A stretch of DNA of 64,000 nucleotides from Aromatoleum anaerobium (GCF_012910705.2 NZ_WTVG02000035.1:214691-278690), one strand, 5' to 3'; counted from the stretch's first letter, positions 38,014-47,405 are shown. Notes: a model not told the origin generated them from the sequence alone. Numbers and translations are program-made.

Positions 38014-38883
38014 ATGACATTGAAATGGTCGTCGTGCGCGCCGCCGCCGGGCGAGGTCGCACCGGTCGGCGCGACTTCGCCCGGCACCGTCGTCTATGCG
38101 ATCGGCGACATGCACGGCTGCTGGGCGCTGCTCGACGCGATCCACGAAGGCATCCTGTTCGACGCCCGCTTGCGCCGCGCCGCGCGCCGCAAGGTGATCT
38201 ATCTCGGCGACTACGTCAGCCGCGGCCCGGACTCGCGTCAGGTCGTCGAGCGGCTGATCGAATGGCGGCCGCCGGGCTTCGAGATCGTCCCGCTGAAAGG
38301 CAACCACGAAGACCTGCTGCTGCGCTTTCTCGACGGCGACTTCGCGAACGGTGCGCAGTGGCTCGACCACGGCGGCGTCGAGGCGCTCGCGCATTACGAC
38401 GTCTTCCTCGAAGATTCCACCGCGCGCGACGACGCGACGCTCGCCGACGCGCGCCACCGCCTGCTCGCCACCGTCCCGGCCGCACACCGCACCTTCCTGC
38501 GCGGCCTCGCGACGAGCCATCGCGACGGCGATTACCTCTTCGCGCATGCCGGCGTGCTGCCGGGCGTGCCGGTCGACGATCAGTGCGACAGCAACCTGAT
38601 GTGGATCCGCAGCCGCTTCCTGGAATCCGCCGCGGACCACGGCGCGATCGTCGTCCACGGCCACAGCATCTCGCCCGCGCCGGACATCCGCCACAACCGC
38701 ATCGGCATCGACACCGGCGCCTACCGCAGCGGCATACTCACGTGCGCCGTGCTCGACGGCACCGAACGCGCTTTCCTGCAGACCGAGATTGGAAATGGCC
38801 CGGCCGAGGCCAGGGGCGCGTCGCCCCGATTCGTGCCAACCACCGCACCGCAGCACACCAAAACAATCAAGGAGGAAACATGA
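38014..38883 (+). CDS. PPP-type metallophosphatase
   Basis: About 289 residues with all serine/threonine-protein-phosphatase metal motifs: AIGDMHGCW, YLGDYVSRGPDS, LKGNHEDLLL, a later LFAHAGVLP and VHGHS. Bacterial members act on phosphoproteins or small phosphoesters such as diadenosine tetraphosphate. An in-frame GTG at 37972 overlapping the ligase stop is an alternative start. Its own TGA overlaps the ATG of the outer-membrane gene (ATGA), so it belongs to the phenol operon; phenylphosphate is a conceivable substrate. Confidence 0.82.
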   Translation: MTLKWSSCAPPPGEVAPVGATSPGTVVYAIGDMHGCWALLDAIHEGILFDARLRRAARRKVIYLGDYVSRGPDSRQVVERLIEWRPPGFEIVPLKGNHEDLLLRFLDGDFANGAQWLDHGGVEALAHYDVFLEDSTARDDATLADARHRLLATVPAAHRTFLRGLATSHRDGDYLFAHAGVLPGVPVDDQCDSNLMWIRSRFLESAADHGAIVVHGHSISPAPDIRHNRIGIDTGAYRSGILTCAVLDGTERAFLQTEIGNGPAEARGASPRFVPTTAPQHTKTIKEET

Positions 38884-39809
38884 CACTCAAGCACATCGGC
38901 ATCGCGCTGGCCGTCGCCGGGCTGACGGTCGGCGCCGCGAGCGCGAAGGAAGGCGCCGACCAGTACCCGCACGGCAGCGAGAACTGGTTCGCCGGCGCGC
39001 TGCCGCCGCCGGGAGACTATTTCCTCAACTATTTCGGCTATTACGAAGGGGATCTGCGCGACGGCAGCGGCGACAAAGTGCGGGGCGCGTCGGTCGAAGT
39101 GTGGTTCGACGCGCTGCGCTGGGTCAAGGTCACCAACAAGAAGATTTTCGGCGCCAACTGGACGGTGCACGCGATTGTCCCGATCGTGCATCAGCGCACC
39201 GAACTCGGCGGCGTGCGCGACACGGTCTCCGGTCTCGGCGACATCATCTTCTCGCCCTTCACGCTCGGATGGCACGCCGGCAACTTCCACTGGCTTTTCG
39301 CACTCGATTTCTACGCGCCGACCGGCAAGTACGAATCCGGCGAGCCGACCAAGAGCATCGGCGCGAACTACTGGAGCGTCGAGCCGGTGTTCGCGGTGAC
39401 GTGGCTCAACGAGAAAGGCTGGGAGGTATCAACGAAGTTCATGTACAACATCAAGGCGAAGAACAACGACTTCCGCCCCGCGCCCGGCGCACCGAAAATG
39501 GACTACGAGTCCGGCGACGAGCTCCACATCGACTACCTCGCCGGCAAGCGCTTCGGCCCGTGGGGCGTCGGCCTGTCGGGCTACTACGTGAAGCAGACGA
39601 CCGACGACGAGCTCGAGGGCGACGCAATCTCGTCGGCGCTCGGCCCGTGGTCCAAGGGCCGCAAGGGCGAAGTCTTTGCGATCGGCCCGAGCGTCAGCTA
39701 CACGACGAAAGGCGGCACGATGCTCGTCGCACAATGGCAGCACGAAACCGAAGCCGAAAACCGTTTCCGCGGCGACAAGGCCTGGTTCAAGCTCGTGACG
39801 CCGTTCTGA
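38880..39809 (+). CDS. Outer-membrane channel, phenol-degradation MetA family
   Basis: A 309-residue protein with signal peptide (about 1-22, ASA-K) and a beta-barrel pattern ending in Phe (KLVTPF). It resembles the SphA/'phenol MetA degradation' family (PF13557): IHQ-type extracellular loops, GLGDIIFSPFTLGWH and FALDFYAPTGKYE. Such proteins occur in aromatic-catabolic operons and are thought to admit hydrophobic substrates. It ends the phenol operon, so phenol uptake is plausible. Confidence 0.83.
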   Translation: MTLKHIGIALAVAGLTVGAASAKEGADQYPHGSENWFAGALPPPGDYFLNYFGYYEGDLRDGSGDKVRGASVEVWFDALRWVKVTNKKIFGANWTVHAIVPIVHQRTELGGVRDTVSGLGDIIFSPFTLGWHAGNFHWLFALDFYAPTGKYESGEPTKSIGANYWSVEPVFAVTWLNEKGWEVSTKFMYNIKAKNNDFRPAPGAPKMDYESGDELHIDYLAGKRFGPWGVGLSGYYVKQTTDDELEGDAISSALGPWSKGRKGEVFAIGPSVSYTTKGGTMLVAQWQHETEAENRFRGDKAWFKLVTPF

Positions 39810-39815
39810 GCAAGG

Positions 39816-39848
39816 CTGCGGCGCGCGGGGTTGCACAGCGCACCGCAG
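39816..39848 (+). terminator. Terminator-like hairpin at the end of the phenol operon
   Basis: CTGCGG-C-GCGC pairs with GCGC-A-CCGCAG, an 11-bp stem with one mismatch and an 11-base loop, between two convergent genes. There is no long T-run, so the termination strength is uncertain. Confidence 0.5.
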
Positions 39849-39875
39849 TCTCTTGTGCGGGCAGGCGGCAGGCTG

Positions 39876-42104
39876 TCAGCCGGTGCCGTCCGCCCCCGGC
39901 AGATCGGCCGGGCGGCCCTGATCGGCCTGCCGGTAGTCACAGATGCCCTGCGGAAAGATCCGCTCCAGTCGCGCCCGGTAGGGACGCATGTCGATCGGTT
40001 CGTAGAGCCCGGCATCCAGCGCCTCGCCGACCGTCTGCAGCGCGCACTTGAAATGATCGCCGCGTATCGTGTCGCCCGCGACGATGCGCGTATTGCCGTA
40101 GATGGGATAGGCGCGCATGCACGGGCCGGGCGGACGCTGGTTCCATTCGCCGTCCCATACCCGATCGCCGCTGAACATCGTCTTGCCCTGCGCATCGATA
40201 CAACGATCGCTCGCGGCCGCCGGACGCAGCGCGGACCAGGACTGCTCGGGACGTGCCCGCTTGGCCGCGAGCCATCGCTCGATCGCGGCGAAGGCCTCGG
40301 GGGTCGGATCGTGCTTCCTGTCGCTGACCCAGATCGCCTGGTTTCCCGCATCTCCCTGTGCCGCAAGGAGCCGCGCGCGCACCGAAAAGGACGCCGAAGC
40401 ATGGTGCATGTCCAGCACCGGTTCCAGATAGTGGCGCACGTCGATGACCGGAATGTCGAGCCGCCCCAGAAAGACCTGGCCCGATCGATACGCCGCTGCC
40501 ATCGCCAGGCGGTCGCCCTCGAAGCGCGGCGCCGGCGCGTCGCGGGTCTTGCCGCGATTCATGTTGTGCGCGCTCCACGGCGAGAAATCCTGCAGATCAC
40601 TGCTGGCCCCGCGCAGGATCCAGAAACGCTCGCGCTCCATCTCGGCGACGGGCTTCCAGCTGCCGACACGGGCATTGAGGCGCAGGAACTGCTCGGCGTC
40701 GATCTGCCCGCGCTGCAGCGCCCGCAGGCCGTATTGGACCCCCACGTTGTCCCACGGGATGCGCGCATATCCGTGCGCATCGGTGCCGTAGAAATCCTTC
40801 AGATCCTCGAAATAGCTCCACTGCACGCGCCTGAACACCCGTCTGGCGAGCCGGTCTTCGATGAACGCGAAGCGCGGGTTCAGCACCAGCGGCGTCAGCC
40901 CGCGCCAGCCGACCACGCATTCGGTCTGGCCCTCGGCGTCCGCCAGCCGACGCTCGCCGGCCAGCAGGGCGAGCCGGGTGGTCGTCGCGATTCTTCTTGC
41001 CCTGCCCTCACCCTGGTAATCGTTGCTGGCGTTGAGACCTTCGACCCATTGCCGATGTTCGGCCTGGTGCCACAGCGGATTGCGGCGGTCGGTCCTGTCG
41101 AAGTAATACTCAAGCAGTTCGCAATCGAGCGCCCAGATGGTCTGGGTGACCATGTCGGGATACGAATACTGCGCGATCGCCGCATCGATCAGGCCGGGAC
41201 GGTTCTGGGCCAACAGATACTGCTGAATCGCACCACCGGACCCGCCCACGCCGATCGTGTAATCCGGTTCGCCGTACAGCGCGACGAACTGGCGCTTTAC
41301 GCGCAACGCGGTATCTTCGGCCAGCCAGATGTTGTAATGGGTGGAAGTCGTCGTGCCGGTCGACGCGACCACCGCATAGCCCTGCGCCAGTTGCTCGCGC
41401 CGCCCCTCGAGGACCCTCGACGGCTTCACCCTGCCTTGCCGGTGCCCGATGCCGACGCCACCGGAAAACTGGTAGATCAGGCGGCCGTTCCAGTGCGCGG
41501 CACTCGGGGCAGCGAGGGTTTCATGAGGCCCCTTCAGCGCCGCGATGACGTAGATGAAACGGTTGATCGTGCCCATTTCCACGCGCACGATGAACGGCAC
41601 CTGGGCACCGTTGATGCTGACGCTGTCGACGTCCCGCACCACCTCCGACCACCGCTCGAATTTTTCCTTGTCGCGGGGCTTGTAGTAATACCAGGCCCGG
41701 GTGCGCACCAGACAATCCTGGCTGTAACCGATCGGCGCGGGGTTCGCAAAGACCGTGGCGGCCTTCGAGACGACCGGCGTGCCGACCCTGGCATGATTGT
41801 CCACCAGCGGTTGGCCCAGGCCGGAAGCTTCGGTGTCGCAAACAAACGGATACTGCCTGGGACCGGCAAACAGGGCTTCGCCCGGCCCCACCTCGCCGAG
41901 CCTTATCGGAAACCGGAACGTCTCGGCAGGGCGCTGCAGCCGCGACGGGTGCGGTCCGTCGTAGGGTGCGGCGGGCGCCTTCGCATCGAAGCCGGCCGGC
42001 AAGCCGACCACGATCGGACTTTGCGCCTTCGGCGGCGCGGAGGACCCGGCGGGCAGCGTGGCCGTCAGCAGCAAGCTCAACCACACCCACCCTTTCGCCG
42101 GCAT
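39876..42104 (-). CDS. Secreted DUF6351 protein (alpha/beta-hydrolase-like)
   Basis: A 742-residue secreted or lipid-free periplasmic protein with signal peptide (to about residue 24). It matches the DUF6351 family: GGVGIGHRQGR, the nucleophile-like GVGGSGGAIQQYLLAQN, a long central domain with DFYGTDAHGYARIPWDNVGVQYGL, and a His-containing VRHYLEPVLDMHH region, consistent with a Ser-Asp-His hydrolase. An esterase or depolymerase role is guessed from the fold; substrate unknown. The ATG follows GGGGGGAAT. It is convergent with the phenol operon. Confidence 0.75.
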   Translation of the reverse strand: MPAKGWVWLSLLLTATLPAGSSAPPKAQSPIVVGLPAGFDAKAPAAPYDGPHPSRLQRPAETFRFPIRLGEVGPGEALFAGPRQYPFVCDTEASGLGQPLVDNHARVGTPVVSKAATVFANPAPIGYSQDCLVRTRAWYYYKPRDKEKFERWSEVVRDVDSVSINGAQVPFIVRVEMGTINRFIYVIAALKGPHETLAAPSAAHWNGRLIYQFSGGVGIGHRQGRVKPSRVLEGRREQLAQGYAVVASTGTTTSTHYNIWLAEDTALRVKRQFVALYGEPDYTIGVGGSGGAIQQYLLAQNRPGLIDAAIAQYSYPDMVTQTIWALDCELLEYYFDRTDRRNPLWHQAEHRQWVEGLNASNDYQGEGRARRIATTTRLALLAGERRLADAEGQTECVVGWRGLTPLVLNPRFAFIEDRLARRVFRRVQWSYFEDLKDFYGTDAHGYARIPWDNVGVQYGLRALQRGQIDAEQFLRLNARVGSWKPVAEMERERFWILRGASSDLQDFSPWSAHNMNRGKTRDAPAPRFEGDRLAMAAAYRSGQVFLGRLDIPVIDVRHYLEPVLDMHHASASFSVRARLLAAQGDAGNQAIWVSDRKHDPTPEAFAAIERWLAAKRARPEQSWSALRPAAASDRCIDAQGKTMFSGDRVWDGEWNQRPPGPCMRAYPIYGNTRIVAGDTIRGDHFKCALQTVGEALDAGLYEPIDMRPYRARLERIFPQGICDYRQADQGRPADLPGADGTG

Positions 42105-42129
42105 ATTCCCCCCTATGCGAGTGAATCGA

Positions 42130-42282
42130 TCAGGACCCTTTCTTTACGTGTTCGCGGGTCACTTGCGCGGTGTCGTCGTCCGTTTCCGGATCCGGATCCT
42201 TGCTCGGGTCCGGCACGGGGTCGGGCTCCGGTGCCGGGTCAGGCTGCGGCCCCGGCACCGGCGGTGTAGTCGTATGCATCAT
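42130..42282 (-). CDS. Small Pro/Asp-rich acidic protein
   Basis: A 50-residue frame (a longer start at 42474 is possible) made of PDP/PEP-type repeats followed by DDDTAQVTREHVKKGS. GAGGGAGTGG lies just before the start. Such proline-acidic peptides occur as unannotated small proteins in betaproteobacteria, but this one is supported only by its ribosome-binding site and biased composition. It is upstream of the DUF6351 gene by 25 bases. Confidence 0.35.
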   Translation of the reverse strand: MMHTTTPPVPGPQPDPAPEPDPVPDPSKDPDPETDDDTAQVTREHVKKGS

Positions 42283-42717
42283 CCACTCCCTCACTGACTC
42301 GGCAATCGCTCGCCGTCGCATGCGCCGGTCGGCTTCGGCCTGCCGCCGTCGCCTTCCAATATTAGGACACGCCGCCGGGCCCAGCCGCTTTTCCGCGGCG
42401 ACAAGCCGGGCGGCGCGCGCCATCGCTCGCCGTTCGAAAGCGCGCAGCCAGATCCAAAAATTCGATATCCACAATCCGGCCGATCGAATTTACAAACCCT
42501 ACCCCGCCCTTTAACTTAGCGATGACCCCGGCACCGTCGGGGATTTGGAAAGCGCGGGACGGGCACGGCCGGGGCCTCCCGTTCCGCGCGGATCCTGAAG
42601 GCTTCACGACGTTCGGGGGCGGGGTTCTATGCATGCAGCGAAACCGGTCGAAGCAGGCGCAGCGTGGAACAGGGGACGGCGCTTGACCGGCGCTGTACCG
42701 CCCGCGGGAGCCGGATC
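42283..42717. other. 435-base spacer between divergent units
   Basis: The upstream region of the methyl-transfer cluster. I see no tRNA, riboswitch or clear sigma54 promoter; part of it is open on the minus strand as an N-terminal extension of the small acidic peptide. A promoter for the plus-strand cluster should lie here. Confidence 0.3.
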
Positions 42718-44130
42718 ATGATGCTCATGCGGCGCTGGTCGGTACGCCGCGCCTCGGCGCTGGCGCGCGTCTACCGCGCGGTGCTGGCCGTCATGCCGGT
42801 CGCCCGGGCCGGCCTGCGGCTCGTCGGGCGAGCGCCGGCCGAACGGCTGCTCGCGCCGATCGAGCGCGCCGCCAAGGCCTTCCTCTTCGATTGCCGCATG
42901 TGCGGCCAGTGCGTGCTGTCATCGACGGGCATGGCCTGTCCGATGAACTGCGGCAAGCAGATGCGAAACGGCCCGTGCGGCGGCGTGCGGCCGGACGGCG
43001 GCTGCGAAGTTGTGCCGGGAATGCGCTGCGTGTGGCTCGAGGCGACCGACGGGCGCAGGCGCATCGCGTACGGACAGCGACTCCCCGCAACCCGGCTGGC
43101 ACCGCTCGATCACCGCCGCCGCGGCCAGTCGACGTGGATCCAGGTGATCGCCGCCGAGACGCCGCAAACTCCCGCACCGCCGGCTGCGCGCGCACCGCGC
43201 CCGGCGCATCCGGCGGGCGCTTTCGAGCGCGCCTGCGCCTCCGGCCGCTTCCTCGTGACGGTCGAAGTCGGCCCGCCGGACTCCGCCGACCCCGCTGCGC
43301 TGCTGCAGCGCGCGGCCCGTTTCCGGGGACTCGTCGACGCGATCAACATCACCGACGGCGCGGGCGGCAACTGCCACATGTCGAGCGTCGCCGCCTCCGC
43401 GCTGCTGGTGGCCGCCGGCATGACGCCGATCTACCAGGTGACGTGTCGGGACCGCAACCGCATCGCGATCCAGGGCGACATCCTCGGCGCCGCCGCGCTC
43501 GGCGTGCGCAACATCCTGTGCCTGACCGGCGACGACGTCAGCCGCGGCGACCAGCCTGAAGCGAAGCCGGTGTTCGACCTCGACGCGGTGTCGCTGCTGG
43601 GCACCGCGTGCGGCATGCGCGACGGCGGCACGTTCGCCTCCGGCCGCAGGCTCGACACGCCGCCGGACCTCTTCGTCGGCGCGACCGCGAACCCGTTCGT
43701 GCCGCCGCACCGCGAGCGCATCATCAACCTCGAGAAGAAGATCGACGCGGGCGCGCAGTTCATCCAGACGCAGTTCTGCTTCGACCTCGACCTGCTCGAA
43801 GACTTCATGCGCGAAGTACGCGCCCGCGAGCTGCACCGGCGCGCACGCATCATCGTCGGCGTCGGTACGCTCGGCTCGGCCCGCGCGCTGCAGTGGATGG
43901 CCGCGCACGTGCCCGGCGTGCACGTCCCGGAAGCGACGCTGCGACGCATCGCCGCGGCCCGCGACCAGAAGGAGGAAGGACGCCGCGTGTGCCTCGAAAC
44001 CATCCGCGCGCTGACGCAGATCGACGGCGTGGCGGGCGTGCACCTGATGGGCCACAAGAACGAGGACGTGCTGGCGGACATCATCGCCGCTTCGGGCCTG
44101 CGCCGCCGGCCAGCCCTGCAAGTCCATTGA
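42718..44130 (+). CDS. MetV-MetF fusion: methylenetetrahydrofolate reductase with Cys-rich domain
   Basis: A 470-residue protein. The N-terminal third carries the cysteine-rich MTHFR C-terminal-type (MetV) domain: DCRMCGQCVLSSTGMACPMNCGKQMRNGPCGG ... CEVVPGMRC, with at least eight cysteines. The C-terminal part is a MetF barrel (FLVTVEVGPPDSAD, VTCRDRNRIAIQGDILGAAALGVRNILCLTGD, GAQFIQTQFCFDLD). Together they interconvert methyl- and methylene-THF; in acetogens MetV and MetF are separate. The ATG at 42718 follows GGGAGCC. Here it would oxidise methyl-THF produced by the downstream methyltransferases. Confidence 0.88.
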   Translation: MMLMRRWSVRRASALARVYRAVLAVMPVARAGLRLVGRAPAERLLAPIERAAKAFLFDCRMCGQCVLSSTGMACPMNCGKQMRNGPCGGVRPDGGCEVVPGMRCVWLEATDGRRRIAYGQRLPATRLAPLDHRRRGQSTWIQVIAAETPQTPAPPAARAPRPAHPAGAFERACASGRFLVTVEVGPPDSADPAALLQRAARFRGLVDAINITDGAGGNCHMSSVAASALLVAAGMTPIYQVTCRDRNRIAIQGDILGAAALGVRNILCLTGDDVSRGDQPEAKPVFDLDAVSLLGTACGMRDGGTFASGRRLDTPPDLFVGATANPFVPPHRERIINLEKKIDAGAQFIQTQFCFDLDLLEDFMREVRARELHRRARIIVGVGTLGSARALQWMAAHVPGVHVPEATLRRIAAARDQKEEGRRVCLETIRALTQIDGVAGVHLMGHKNEDVLADIIAASGLRRRPALQVH

Positions 44131-44160
44131 AATCCCGTGTCGATTGAGGAGGAAACCCGA

Positions 44161-44820
44161 ATGAACGCGATGACCGATCAGGAAACACTGCTCGTGGAGT
44201 GGCTCGCCGACATGAACGAGGACGACGCGCTCGAACTCGCGAAGAAGATGCTGTTCGACGAGAAAGCGGACCCGTTGCGCGTGCTGGAGCTTTGCCGCAT
44301 GGCGATGGACGAGGTCGGCAGGCGCTTCGAGCAGGGCGAGTACTTCCTGCCCGAGCTGGTGCTCGCCGGCGAGATGCTCGAGACCATCGGCGCGCTGGCC
44401 AAGCCGCTGATCAGCGAGGACGGCGAAGGCGCGCAGAAGCTCGGCCGCGTGCTGCTCGGCACCGTGCACGGCGACCTGCACGACATCGGCAAGAACATCG
44501 TCGGCTTCATGCTCGACATCAACGGCTTCGAGGTCAAGGACATCGGCATCGACGTGCCGGTCGCGGAGTTCCTCGCCGCGATCCGCGAGTTCGATCCGCA
44601 GGTCGTCGCGCTGAGCGGCTTTCTGACGCTCGCGTTCGACTCGATGAAGGAGACGATCGAGGCGATCGAGCAGGCGGGCCTGCGCGAGGGGCGCAAGATC
44701 ATGATCGGCGGCGGGCAGATCGACAACGCGGTGTGCACCTACACCCGTGCCGACGCGTTCGGCGTCAACGCCGTCGATGCGGTGACGCTGAGCAAGGGCT
44801 GGATCGGCGTCGCCGCGTGA
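44161..44820 (+). CDS. Corrinoid (methyl-carrier) protein
   Basis: A 219-residue two-domain corrinoid protein like MtaC/MtbC/MtvC: helical cap (residues 10-85) and B12-binding Rossmann domain with DLHDIGKNIVG (D105-x-H107-x-x-G110, H107 the lower cobalt ligand), VVALSGFLTLAFDSM (S152) and IMIGGGQID. It shuttles a methyl group between a substrate methyltransferase and methyl-THF. The ATG at 44161 has GAGGAGGAAACCCGA before it. Confidence 0.93.
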   Translation: MNAMTDQETLLVEWLADMNEDDALELAKKMLFDEKADPLRVLELCRMAMDEVGRRFEQGEYFLPELVLAGEMLETIGALAKPLISEDGEGAQKLGRVLLGTVHGDLHDIGKNIVGFMLDINGFEVKDIGIDVPVAEFLAAIREFDPQVVALSGFLTLAFDSMKETIEAIEQAGLREGRKIMIGGGQIDNAVCTYTRADAFGVNAVDAVTLSKGWIGVAA

Positions 44821-45518
44821 TCGCGGCCGGCGGCGAGACGGATTCCCGGATGCCCTGCGCGCGCGGCTTCGACGTGCTGAAGGCGGTGGACGGCCTGCCG
44901 GAAGGATCGGCGAGCCACAGCCGGCTGCGGCGCGAAGTCCTCGATCTCGCGCGCGACGAAGGGCTCGTCGAAGCCGCCTACAGCTACCGCATCGTCGCGC
45001 TCGACGCGCCGGCGGGTGAGTGGCTGCGCGCGGGCGGTGAGGCCTTCCATGCGCCGTGGCTGCTGCCCGAATCGGGACGGTTGACCGCACTGGCTTGCGC
45101 GAGCTGCACCATCGGCGCGGGCATCGAGAGGCGCGTCGCGAGCCTCGTCGCCGCGCGCCGGGCGTCGCGTGCGCTGGCGCTCGACCAACTCGGCAACGAG
45201 CTGCTGTTCGAAGTCTCCCGCATCGCGCAGGACCGCATGCTCGCCGACGCGAGGCGCCGGGCGCTCACGATGGCGGGCGAGCTGCGCCCCGGCGATCCGG
45301 GCCTCGCGCTCGACGCCCAGGCCGCCGTGCTGCGGCTCGCGGATGCCGCCGCGATCGGCATCGAGCTCAACGCCGGCCTGCTGATGCGCCCGCACAAATC
45401 GACGTCGATGGTGCTCGGCGTCGGCATCGACCTGCCGGCCGTATCGTGGTCGCGCTGCCAGCACTGCCGCTCCCGCGCAAGATGCCGGCACGGCGCGGCA
45501 GTGGCTGCGGCCGCCTGA
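44817..45518 (+). CDS. RamQ-like / methionine-synthase-activation-like protein
   Basis: A 233-residue protein of the kind found in O-demethylase clusters and described as resembling the B12-dependent methionine synthase activation domain (RamQ). It shows LTALACASCTIGAGIERRVASLVA, a helical middle and ADAAAIGIELNAGLLMRPHKSTSMVLGVG, and ends in a Cys/His-rich stretch (CQHCRSRARCRH) that might bind a metal. A GTG start overlaps the corrinoid gene's TGA (GTGA). It probably helps reactivate or load the corrinoid protein. Family naming is from memory. Confidence 0.65.
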   Translation: MIAAGGETDSRMPCARGFDVLKAVDGLPEGSASHSRLRREVLDLARDEGLVEAAYSYRIVALDAPAGEWLRAGGEAFHAPWLLPESGRLTALACASCTIGAGIERRVASLVAARRASRALALDQLGNELLFEVSRIAQDRMLADARRRALTMAGELRPGDPGLALDAQAAVLRLADAAAIGIELNAGLLMRPHKSTSMVLGVGIDLPAVSWSRCQHCRSRARCRHGAAVAAAA

Positions 45519-45545
45519 TCCTGACGAAAACGCTGCGGAGCCTCC

Positions 45546-47384
45546 ATGACCAGTCGTGACAAACCGTTCGCGCGGGCACTGACGCTGAACTTCCCGCAGC
45601 TCGGCCGCGCCATTACCGCGAGCGGCGGCGAGACGGTCCTCCAGAGCGCGCGGCGCCACGGCATTCGCATCGTCGGCGCGTGCGGCGGCCGCGGCACCTG
45701 CGGCGCGTGCATGGTGCACATCAGTGACGGCGAGATCGAAGCCGATCATGCCGATCCCGCCGCCCCGTCGCCCGCCGCGCCGGCAAACCGGAAGAAATGG
45801 GTCCGCGCCTGCCGGGTTCGCGCCCGCAGCAACTGCACCGTCGAAGTCGCGCCGCGCTCGCTCGCACCGGTCGCGCGCGCGGACGTCGCGGGCGACGGCG
45901 ACGCCGACCTCCTGCGCCTCGACGCGGCGGTCGTGAGCCGCGAGGTGCACGTCGCCGAAGCGACGCTCGCCGACAATGTCGCCGACATCGACCGCGTGAT
46001 CCGCGCGCTCGCCGTGCCGCTCGACACGCCCGGCGCGCCGTCGATCGGCACGGTCGACCTGGTCGCCGCGCGGCAGCTGCCGCAGATGCTGCGCGACGCC
46101 GCCTGGTCGCTGCGCCTGTGCCTGAGAGGCTCCGAGCTGATCGATGTCGCCCCGCCGGGCAGCCGCATGCTCGGGCTTGCTGTGGACCTCGGCACGACCA
46201 ACGCGGCCGGCTTCCTCGTCGATCTGCAAAACGGCACGCGCCTGGCCAGCCTCGGCCTCGAAAACCCGCAAGTCGCATGGGGCGCGGACCTGATCAGCCG
46301 CATCGATTACACCGTCGGCGGGCCAGCGGAGGCGGCCGACGAACTGCGCGCGGCGGCGCTCGCCGTGATCGATGCGCTCGCCCATGACCTGTGTGCCGCG
46401 GTCGGCGCGAGAGCGACCGAAATCGTCGACGTCGTCGTCTGCGGCAACACTGCGATGCATCACCTGCTGCTCGGGCTGCCGGTGCGGCAACTCGGCCGCG
46501 CGCCGTTCGTCGCGGCGGTGCGCGACGCCATGGACGTCAAGGCGCGCGAGTTCGGCCTCGCCGTGAGCCCCGGCGCGTATGTCCACGTCGCGCCGAACGT
46601 CGGCGGCTTCGTCGGCGGCGATCATGTCGCCGCGCTGCTCGCGACCGAAAGCCACTGGCGCGCCGCCGCGACGAGTCTCGTGATGGACATCGGCACGAAC
46701 ACCGAAATCTCGCTGATCCACGACGGCGTCTTCCTGTCCGCGTCGAGCCCGTCGGGGCCGGCGCTCGAAGGCGGCCACATCTCGTGCGGCATGCGCGCCG
46801 CCGAAGGCGCGATCGAACGCGTCGGTCTCGACGGCGGCCGCCTCGCGGTGCGCACGATCGGCGGCAAGGCGCCGCTCGGCCTGTGCGGCTCGGGCGTGCT
46901 CGACACGCTGGCGACGCTGCGCCGCGCCGGCATCGTCGATCGCCGCGGGCGCATCCAGGCGCCGCACCGCGACGTCGGCGGACAGGACGGCGAACGCTTC
47001 GCGGTGCTCGCCCCCGGCGTCCATTTCACCCAGGCCGACGTGCGCGCGGTGCAGCTCGCGAAAGCCGCGATCCGCACCGCCGTCGACCTGCTGCTCGCCG
47101 ACGCCGGGCTCGAGGCGCCGGCGATCGGGCGCTTCATCATCGCCGGCGCTTTCGGCACCTACATCGACATCGACAGCGCGGTCGCGATCGGCATGTTCCC
47201 GGATCTGCCGCGCGAGCGTTTCGTCCAGGTCGGCAACGCGGCCGGCGCCGGCGTGCGGCAGATGCTCGCCAGCACGGCAGCCCGCAGCCGCGCACGGCAG
47301 CTCGCCGCCGGCTGCCGCTATGTCGAGATGAGCACGCGCGCGCAGTTCCAGCGGGCGTTCATGCACAACATTGGATTCCACTGA
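45546..47384 (+). CDS. RACo-type reductive activator of corrinoid protein
   Basis: A 612-residue ASKHA-family ferredoxin protein. The N-terminal [2Fe-2S] domain has C46-x5-C52-x2-C55-x33-C89. The middle and C-terminal parts (DUF4445) contain the ATPase motifs VDLGTTNAAG (213-222), CGNTAMHHLLLGLP (299-312) and DIGTNTEISL (381-390). RACo proteins use ATP to drive the reduction of inactive Co(II) corrinoid to Co(I). It confirms that the corrinoid protein next door needs repair after oxidation. Confidence 0.9.
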   Translation: MTSRDKPFARALTLNFPQLGRAITASGGETVLQSARRHGIRIVGACGGRGTCGACMVHISDGEIEADHADPAAPSPAAPANRKKWVRACRVRARSNCTVEVAPRSLAPVARADVAGDGDADLLRLDAAVVSREVHVAEATLADNVADIDRVIRALAVPLDTPGAPSIGTVDLVAARQLPQMLRDAAWSLRLCLRGSELIDVAPPGSRMLGLAVDLGTTNAAGFLVDLQNGTRLASLGLENPQVAWGADLISRIDYTVGGPAEAADELRAAALAVIDALAHDLCAAVGARATEIVDVVVCGNTAMHHLLLGLPVRQLGRAPFVAAVRDAMDVKAREFGLAVSPGAYVHVAPNVGGFVGGDHVAALLATESHWRAAATSLVMDIGTNTEISLIHDGVFLSASSPSGPALEGGHISCGMRAAEGAIERVGLDGGRLAVRTIGGKAPLGLCGSGVLDTLATLRRAGIVDRRGRIQAPHRDVGGQDGERFAVLAPGVHFTQADVRAVQLAKAAIRTAVDLLLADAGLEAPAIGRFIIAGAFGTYIDIDSAVAIGMFPDLPRERFVQVGNAAGAGVRQMLASTAARSRARQLAAGCRYVEMSTRAQFQRAFMHNIGFH

Positions 47385-47405
47385 AGCACACACGGAGGAA
47401 AGATC

